NCBI GenBank assembly: GCA_021648365.1
Contig: JAKISY010000085.1
Location: 1-20,114, forward strand
Direction: 5' to 3'
DNA length: 20,114 nucleotides
DNA from: Verrucomicrobiales bacterium
GTDB taxonomy: Bacteria; Verrucomicrobiota; Verrucomicrobiia; Verrucomicrobiales; DEV007
Both the position numbers and the translations under genes were made by a program. This document shows, piece after piece, positions 16,154-20,114 of this stretch (positions are counted from its first letter, which is position 1; every line of letters begins with the position of its first letter). Below the pieces are notes generated by a model. The model ran no database searches. It was not told the DNA's origin and saw only the letters and a list, made by a program, of their open reading frames with translations.

Positions 16154-17748
16154 AGCCCCCTACCGAGTTAAGCTCACTGATTGAAAAACACCTCGACGGC
16201 CTGTTATCGGACGATGAGTTTGCCCAACTTCAGCAAATCTTAAAAAGCGATGCCGCCGCGCGTCAACAATTTCGTCGCTACCTGAACCTCGACGCCGCCC
16301 TATATGATCAAATCGAAGGCGATCAACTCGCCCTAGACAAACAACTGTGGCAATCACCACCAACATCTCCAATTGAAAAACCCAAAACTCGCAAGCCATT
16401 TCTGCAAAGCTTCGCCCTGCCTCTAGCCGCCTCGCTCACGGTAGGCATCTTAGTTTGGTGGATCCAGTCGAGCACGGTATCAACAGACAAAGAAACCCTG
16501 CATCAAGGTTTCGCCATACTAACGAGAATGGTCGATGCCGAGTGGGAAAACAGCGCGCCCCCCCACAGCGAAGGACAAATCTTACCCGCTGGTCACCTAC
16601 AGTTAAAATCTGGCTTAGCACAAGTGGAATTTTTCAGCGGAGCCACCGTCATCCTGCAAGGTCAAGCCGACCTGGAAATCATCTCCACCAGTGAAGCTCG
16701 CTGCCTCAGTGGAAAAGTGCGCGCCCATGTGCCGCCAGCAGCGCGCGGCTTCATCTTGCGCACCCCCAAAGGAGACATCGTCGATCTTGGCACCGATTTT
16801 GCCGTCGACATCAGCGATCAACAATCCCAAGTGCATGTCTTTGAAGGCGAAATCGAAGTTCATCAAAAAGAACAACAAGTCCGCTCCCTCACAACAGGTC
16901 AAGGCTTCGAACTGGTCAGCCGCTCACCCAACGCACAAGCACCAAAACCTGGCACCTTCATCTCCCTCTCCGACCTCGATGACCGCTTTGATTTGTCTGA
17001 GCAGTCCCGTTTCGCCAAGTGGCAATCACACTCCCAAAACCTGCGCAAAGATCCTAACTTGATTGCCTACTACCCCTTCGATCAACCAGGCTCTTGGCAG
17101 CGCACCCTAAAAAATGAAGCCCTCAGCGGCAGTGAACTGGACGGCGCCATCGTCGGCGCTAGACGAGTCGAAGGACGCTGGCCTTATCCCAAAAACGCTC
17201 TCGAATTCAAACCCACCGGCAGCCGCACCCGAGTATTCATCCCAGGCGAATTCGCCTCTATTTCATTTGTCTGTTGGGCAAGAATCGACAGCCTCGATCG
17301 CCAATACAACGCGCTATTTTTATCCGACAACTTTCAAGAAGGCGAGCTGCACTGGCAGATTCGCCACGATGGCAAACTGATGCTCTCACTGATGCATGCC
17401 GAAGGCAAAAAAGGCGGCAATCGAACCTACTTCTCCCCACCCATTTGGGATAAATCCATGAGCGGTCAGTGGATTCACCTAGCTTCGGTTTTCGATACAG
17501 AAAAACAAAGCATCACCCACTACGTCAACGGCAAATCCGTCAGCAACGAACGCATCACCCCAGCAAGAGAAGTTCACACCACTCGCATCGGAGCAGGCGA
17601 GATTGGCAACTGGGGACTCCCCCTCAGAGCCGACGACCCCTGGTTCGCCATCCGTAATCTCAACGGCGCCATTGACGAATTTGCCATCTTCTCCACCGCC
17701 TTGTCTGCAGAACGGATTCTGAAAATGTATGAACTTGGCAAACCTTAA
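16150..17748 (+). CDS. FecR-family membrane protein with C-terminal LamG-like domain
   Basis: The frame is open from 15703, but that part is a shadow of the sigma gene; the ATG at 16150 gives 532 aa and overlaps the sigma stop (ATGA). Residues 1–60 are a cytoplasmic helical FecR-N-like segment (SLIEKHLDGLLSDDEFAQLQ). A transmembrane span follows at about 88–105, then a FecR domain (about 120–255) with LKSGLAQVEFFSG, VDLGTDFAVD and VHVFEGEIEV. From about 305 to 530 there is a concanavalin-like LamG domain (LIAYYPFDQPGS, ISFVCWARIDS, WIHLASVFDTEKQ, GAIDEFAIFSTALSAE). It is probably the membrane-bound regulator of the coupled sigma factor. The LamG part may sense or bind an extracellular ligand, which is inference. 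Confidence 0.87.
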   Translation: MKPPTELSSLIEKHLDGLLSDDEFAQLQQILKSDAAARQQFRRYLNLDAALYDQIEGDQLALDKQLWQSPPTSPIEKPKTRKPFLQSFALPLAASLTVGILVWWIQSSTVSTDKETLHQGFAILTRMVDAEWENSAPPHSEGQILPAGHLQLKSGLAQVEFFSGATVILQGQADLEIISTSEARCLSGKVRAHVPPAARGFILRTPKGDIVDLGTDFAVDISDQQSQVHVFEGEIEVHQKEQQVRSLTTGQGFELVSRSPNAQAPKPGTFISLSDLDDRFDLSEQSRFAKWQSHSQNLRKDPNLIAYYPFDQPGSWQRTLKNEALSGSELDGAIVGARRVEGRWPYPKNALEFKPTGSRTRVFIPGEFASISFVCWARIDSLDRQYNALFLSDNFQEGELHWQIRHDGKLMLSLMHAEGKKGGNRTYFSPPIWDKSMSGQWIHLASVFDTEKQSITHYVNGKSVSNERITPAREVHTTRIGAGEIGNWGLPLRADDPWFAIRNLNGAIDEFAIFSTALSAERILKMYELGKP

Positions 17749-17763
17749 TCTCACTAGGCTATT

Positions 17764-19335
17764 TTGAAAACACAGCGCTACATCCATCTAATTATATTGA
17801 TCACGGCATGCACCTACGCTGCCACACTCAACGGCTATGCACAAATAAAAGCCAGCCAAGCAGAAAAGCTATTCGCCCTAAGCGTCAAACCCATGCTGAT
17901 GGAAAAATGCGTGGGCTGTCACGGCGAAGATCGCAAAAAGATCAAAGGTGGGCTAGACCTGCTAAGCCTTAAGGCCACCTTGAAAGGTGGCGAAGAATCC
18001 CCGCAAGTTCTAGTGCCTGGTGATGCAAAAAAAAGCACCCTCTTAGCAGCAGTCCAGTGGCTCGATGAAGACCTCGAAATGCCACCCAAAGAAAACGACC
18101 GCCTTTCCAAAAAACAAATCGAAGATCTAGAGAAATGGATCAATCTTGGCGCACCTTGGCCAACTGAACAGCAAGTAGCTGCGATTTACGATGCCTATGC
18201 CCCTGGCATCAAAGTCAAAACCAGTGGAGGGCTCGGTGCCGAATGGACTCAGCGCCGCTACCAAGCAGATGATCTCTGGGCTTACCAAAGCATTAAAGAT
18301 CCGAAAGTCCCATGGCACCTTTTGCCCACACAGGAACGAAAAAACGCCAATCCCATCGACGCCTTCATCCAAGCAAAACTGAAGCAAGCCGATCTAAAAC
18401 CTGCACCTCCAGCAGACCGTCGCACCTTAATCCGTAGAGCCACCTTCGACCTACTCGGACTCCCCCCAAGCCCAAAAGAGGTCGAACAATTCCTCCACGA
18501 CCCAGCCACAGATCAGCAAGCCTTCGCTAGCTTAGTTGACCGCCTGCTAGCCAGCCCTCACTACGGCGAACAATGGGGACGCCACTGGCTCGACGTCGTT
18601 CGATATGCCGATTCAGCAGGTTTTGCCAACGATTACGAACGTCCCAACGCATGGCGCTACCGCGATTATGTGATCCGCAGTTTCAATCAAGACAAACCCT
18701 ACGACCAATTCGTTCGCGAACAAATAGCCGGCGACGAGCTCGAACCCGTCGATAGCGAAAAGCTCATCGCTACAGGTTTTTTGCGCATGGGTCCTTGGGA
18801 ACAAACGGACATGAGCGTTGCTAAGCTCACCCGCCAAGCCTTTCTTGATGATGTCACCAATATCGTCGGACAAGTATTTCTAGGTCACACCCTGCGTTGC
18901 GCACAATGCCACGATCATAAATTCGACCCCATCCCGACCAAAGATTACTACCGCATGCAAGCCATCTTTGCCACCACCCAGTTCGGCGACCGCCACGCAG
19001 CCTTCCTTCCAAAAGAAAACCTTAACGGCATGAAGTCGGATAAACACTATCTACAACAGCGAATTCAAAAAAATGAAACCAACTTAAAAGAACTCAACCA
19101 ACTCATCGAGACTGGCAGCCAGGTCGTCGCGCTCGGCGTCACCAGTGACTATCTTCAACATCAGGCGTACTCCTTCCCCACCGGCGACAACCGGCGGAAC
19201 CCGTTACTTAGGTTTGGAAGGGTACGCCGCCCTTCTCCCCGAATCCGCCCATCCACAACATTCGGTTATAGCTCCGAGCGCGACACGTGTAGTTCCCATG
19301 GCGCGGAACCAGTCAGTACAGCCCGGTGTCCCTGA
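17764..19335 (+). CDS. PSCyt1–DUF1549 cytochrome-type protein, C-terminus lost at a junction
   Basis: Starting from TTG at 17764, 15 bases after the FecR stop, a signal peptide (about 1–27) leads to a Planctomycete cytochrome C (PSCyt1) domain. It has the heme-binding motif CVGCH at 49–53 and MPP at 106. Next comes the PSCyt2/DUF1549 domain from about residue 197 (NPIDAFI, LLGLPPSP, HWLDVVRYADS, and CAQCHDHKFDPI at 379–390). Full-length members continue into a DUF1553 domain and reach roughly 800–1000 aa. Here family-like sequence stops near residue 449 (position about 19110), and the frame then runs through unrelated DNA to a stop at 19335. The true product is therefore truncated by the junction, not necessarily in the organism. 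Such genes often sit with DUF1501 or sulfatase genes. The context places it under the sigma/FecR pair. Confidence 0.85.
   Translation: MKTQRYIHLIILITACTYAATLNGYAQIKASQAEKLFALSVKPMLMEKCVGCHGEDRKKIKGGLDLLSLKATLKGGEESPQVLVPGDAKKSTLLAAVQWLDEDLEMPPKENDRLSKKQIEDLEKWINLGAPWPTEQQVAAIYDAYAPGIKVKTSGGLGAEWTQRRYQADDLWAYQSIKDPKVPWHLLPTQERKNANPIDAFIQAKLKQADLKPAPPADRRTLIRRATFDLLGLPPSPKEVEQFLHDPATDQQAFASLVDRLLASPHYGEQWGRHWLDVVRYADSAGFANDYERPNAWRYRDYVIRSFNQDKPYDQFVREQIAGDELEPVDSEKLIATGFLRMGPWEQTDMSVAKLTRQAFLDDVTNIVGQVFLGHTLRCAQCHDHKFDPIPTKDYYRMQAIFATTQFGDRHAAFLPKENLNGMKSDKHYLQQRIQKNETNLKELNQLIETGSQVVALGVTSDYLQHQAYSFPTGDNRRNPLLRFGRVRRPSPRIRPSTTFGYSSERDTCSSHGAEPVSTARCP
19084..19161 (-). CDS. Possible 5' end of a foreign gene, cut by the junction
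   Basis: On the minus strand an ATG at 19159–19161 is preceded by a strong Shine-Dalgarno (AAGGAG) with 8 bases between. It opens MLKIVTGDAERDDLAASLDE. The frame stops at 19084, but the part below about 19110 lies in the verrucomicrobial gene, so the real protein presumably continued elsewhere. This is the best Shine-Dalgarno sequence I saw in the window. I recognise no domain in 20-odd residues. It could also be chance. Confidence 0.3.
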   Translation of the reverse strand: MLKIVTGDAERDDLAASLDELVEFF

Positions 19336-19360
19336 GACGTGCACCGGGCAGATCTTCCAA
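19111..19360. other. Unidentified bridging segment between two genomes
   Basis: Here the sequence matches neither the DUF1549 family (left) nor the DsbA family (right). It is G+C-rich and dense in inverted repeats. It carries a minus-strand gene start and no RNA family I recognise. It may be part of the foreign genome lying between the lost end of the DsbA-like gene and another gene, or a third fragment in a chimera. Both borders are approximate: the left from loss of family-like sequence after residue 449 of the cytochrome-type protein, the right from loss of the DsbA fold after residue 195. Confidence 0.5.
19126..19284. repeat. Nested inverted repeats in the bridging segment
   Basis: The outer arms are GTCGCGCTCGG (19126–19136) and its exact complement (19274–19284). 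The inner arms are GGCGTACTCCTTCC (19164–19177) and GGAAGGGTACGCC (19216–19228), complementary with one bulged T. Together they could fold as a two-tier stem. The role is unknown, and the inner arm includes the Shine-Dalgarno of the minus-strand gene start. Confidence 0.5.
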
Positions 19361-19945
19361 CATGCCCAACCCGAGAGCCCGATCTTGCCCTCGCCCCGCC
19401 GCAACACGGGTCTCGTCGCTGTCGAGGTCGGCTTCGAACTTCGCCTTGTCCAGACCCAAGGACCCGGCCGCCTCGATGAGCTGCTCCCGCGACAGCGAGC
19501 TGCGGTTGGCGAACATGTGGTCGTGCATCGCCCAAAACCTGCCCTGCGCTTGGGCTGCGATCGTGGCCTTGGCGGCCAGAGGAGCCTGGGGGTGCATCGG
19601 CATCGGGTACTGGTGGAAGACGACGCGGAGGTCTTCGGGATAAACCGCCTCGAGTTCGTGCACGGTCTGCGCGAACGTGCCGCAGAACGGGCACTGAAAG
19701 TCGCTGTACTCGACGATGGTCACGAGCGGCTCGGCCGCGCCTCGAATGCCGTCGGTCGGCTTGTACGCGGCCCGAACCCGGTCGCCCTCGCCGCGCGCCA
19801 ACTCGGCGTGAGCGTCGTCGACATCGTTCATGTGCGGGAGCGGCTTGTCGTAGGTGGGATCCGGGCCCGCGCTCTCCTTCTTGCAACCGCCGAAGATGAG
19901 CGTCGCCCCAAGGGCGATCGAAGACAGGATGCGAAGCGTTCTCAC
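19313..19945 (-). CDS. DsbA-like lipoprotein with CPFC motif, C-terminus disrupted
   Basis: This frame starts at a GTG, preceded by AAGGA 10 bases away, and would give 210 aa. It has a lipoprotein signal with a lipobox ending at Cys21 (LIFGGC). A thioredoxin-fold DsbA domain follows (about 70–195): VTIVEYSDFQCPFC, with the redox pair at Cys85 and Cys88, then VVFHQYPMPMHPQA and LDSDETR. After residue 195 (LGLGM) the cis-Pro loop (GTP) and the FFxNG strand expected next are missing. The frame instead reads LEDLPGARLRDTGLY and stops. A thiol oxidoreductase without its cis-Pro loop would not be functional. G+C content and codon use differ from the rest of the window. The start overlaps the stop of another DsbA-family gene by 4 bases (GTGA). 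The lineage is perhaps Myxococcota-like. Confidence 0.75.
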   Translation of the reverse strand: MRTLRILSSIALGATLIFGGCKKESAGPDPTYDKPLPHMNDVDDAHAELARGEGDRVRAAYKPTDGIRGAAEPLVTIVEYSDFQCPFCGTFAQTVHELEAVYPEDLRVVFHQYPMPMHPQAPLAAKATIAAQAQGRFWAMHDHMFANRSSLSREQLIEAAGSLGLDKAKFEADLDSDETRVAAGRGQDRALGLGMLEDLPGARLRDTGLY

Positions 19946-20114
19946 GGGTTTGGGTATCCTTCGGGGCCGATGGCGTCGCCTAGAAGACGGGCGCGGAGCT
20001 GATCCCGGGGAACCCCCTCCTCTTCGGCGAGCTTGTTCGCAGCGTCGAGTTCTTCTTGAATCACGCCGCCGAGGCGACCGGGCCGGAAACCGCTGACGTA
20101 CCGGCCGTTGATGA
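19942..20114 (-). CDS. C-terminal end of a second DsbA-family protein (partial)
   Basis: The gene enters from the right edge on the minus strand and has no start within the window. The 56 visible residues begin INGRYVSGFRPGRLGGVIQE and end in GPEGYPNP. An ING-R-x-x-G segment followed by a helix is how DsbA/Thioredoxin_4 proteins close the fold after the cis-Pro loop (FFINGR..GA.P). The stop overlaps the GTG start of the next gene by 4 bases, so two DsbA-like genes form a tandem operon in the foreign segment. The first two bases at the edge belong to an incomplete codon. Confidence 0.65.
   Translation of the reverse strand, partial: INGRYVSGFRPGRLGGVIQEELDAANKLAEEEGVPRDQLRARLLGDAIGPEGYPNP

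Noticed and set aside
19126..19284. Integron attC site or retron RNA
   Set aside because: No GTTRRRY/RYYYAAC core boxes and no reverse transcriptase or integrase gene are visible. Nested arms alone are not enough.
19321..19344. VHVSGTPG in another minus-strand frame, resembling the missing DsbA cis-Pro loop through a frameshift
   Set aside because: It would leave about eight extra residues before the loop, the following residues do not continue the DsbA fold, and the motif falls on the arms of a perfect hairpin, so I judge it coincidence.
19145..20002. 285-codon plus-strand open frame across the right end
   Set aside because: High-G+C DNA favours long open frames. It runs antisense to the DsbA-like gene with its CPFC motif and Shine-Dalgarno, and its own translation shows no domain.
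1..20114. CRISPR array, tRNA, rRNA or transposase
   Set aside because: I saw no regularly spaced repeats, no rRNA or tRNA-like segment and no transposase motif on reading through the window; a model-based scan was not possible.

Overview
Positions 1 to about 19110 look like one stretch of a PVC-superphylum genome, most likely Verrucomicrobiota. The evidence is two ECF sigma/FecR pairs, a Planctomycete-type cytochrome c/DUF1549 protein, an SHD1–PQQ propeller protein and a DUF4190–pseudopilin-like protein. Start codons here mostly lack a clear Shine-Dalgarno sequence. The last kilobase is visibly different: hand counting gives 40 of 60 G+C at 19381–19440, Shine-Dalgarno motifs precede the starts, and the genes are DsbA-like lipoproteins of the sort seen in Myxococcota-like bacteria. 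I read it as foreign DNA, either a chimeric join or a transfer.

Layout. (1) 292–3038: a co-directional cluster of two tandem, equal-length secreted coiled-coil paralogues and a DUF4190/GspG-like membrane protein. (2) 3044–4281, minus: a GNAT acetyltransferase and a DUF423 membrane protein, overlapping by 4 bp. (3) 4351–5366: a small single-span membrane protein tail-to-tail with aat. (4) 5473–9731: a housekeeping run coaD–DUF177–rpmF–plsX–fabH–tatD, covering CoA, ribosomal protein L32, phospholipid and fatty acid initiation, and a TatD nuclease. A promoter-like site precedes rpmF and a terminator-like hairpin follows it. (5) 9912–11971, minus: ECF sigma factor plus a FecR protein with a C-terminal DNRLRE domain. 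(6) 12104–12589: a small lipoprotein with a hairpin touching its start codon. (7) 12591–15439, minus: SHD1–PQQ propeller protein followed by a CPBP-family membrane protease homologue. (8) 15602–19110: a second ECF sigma factor, a FecR protein with a LamG-like domain, and a PSCyt1–DUF1549 protein that is cut short.

The right end (about 19111–20114) is a mosaic. An unidentified 250-base piece rich in inverted repeats carries a minus-strand gene start. It is followed by a DsbA-like lipoprotein gene that loses homology exactly where its cis-Pro loop should be, and then by the C-terminus of a second DsbA-family gene that runs off the window. The breakpoints suggest a chimeric assembly or clone end rather than a working locus.

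The most interesting native biology is the pair of sigma/FecR modules, whose FecR proteins carry different extracytoplasmic domains. One of them sits directly upstream of the cytochrome/DUF1549 gene.
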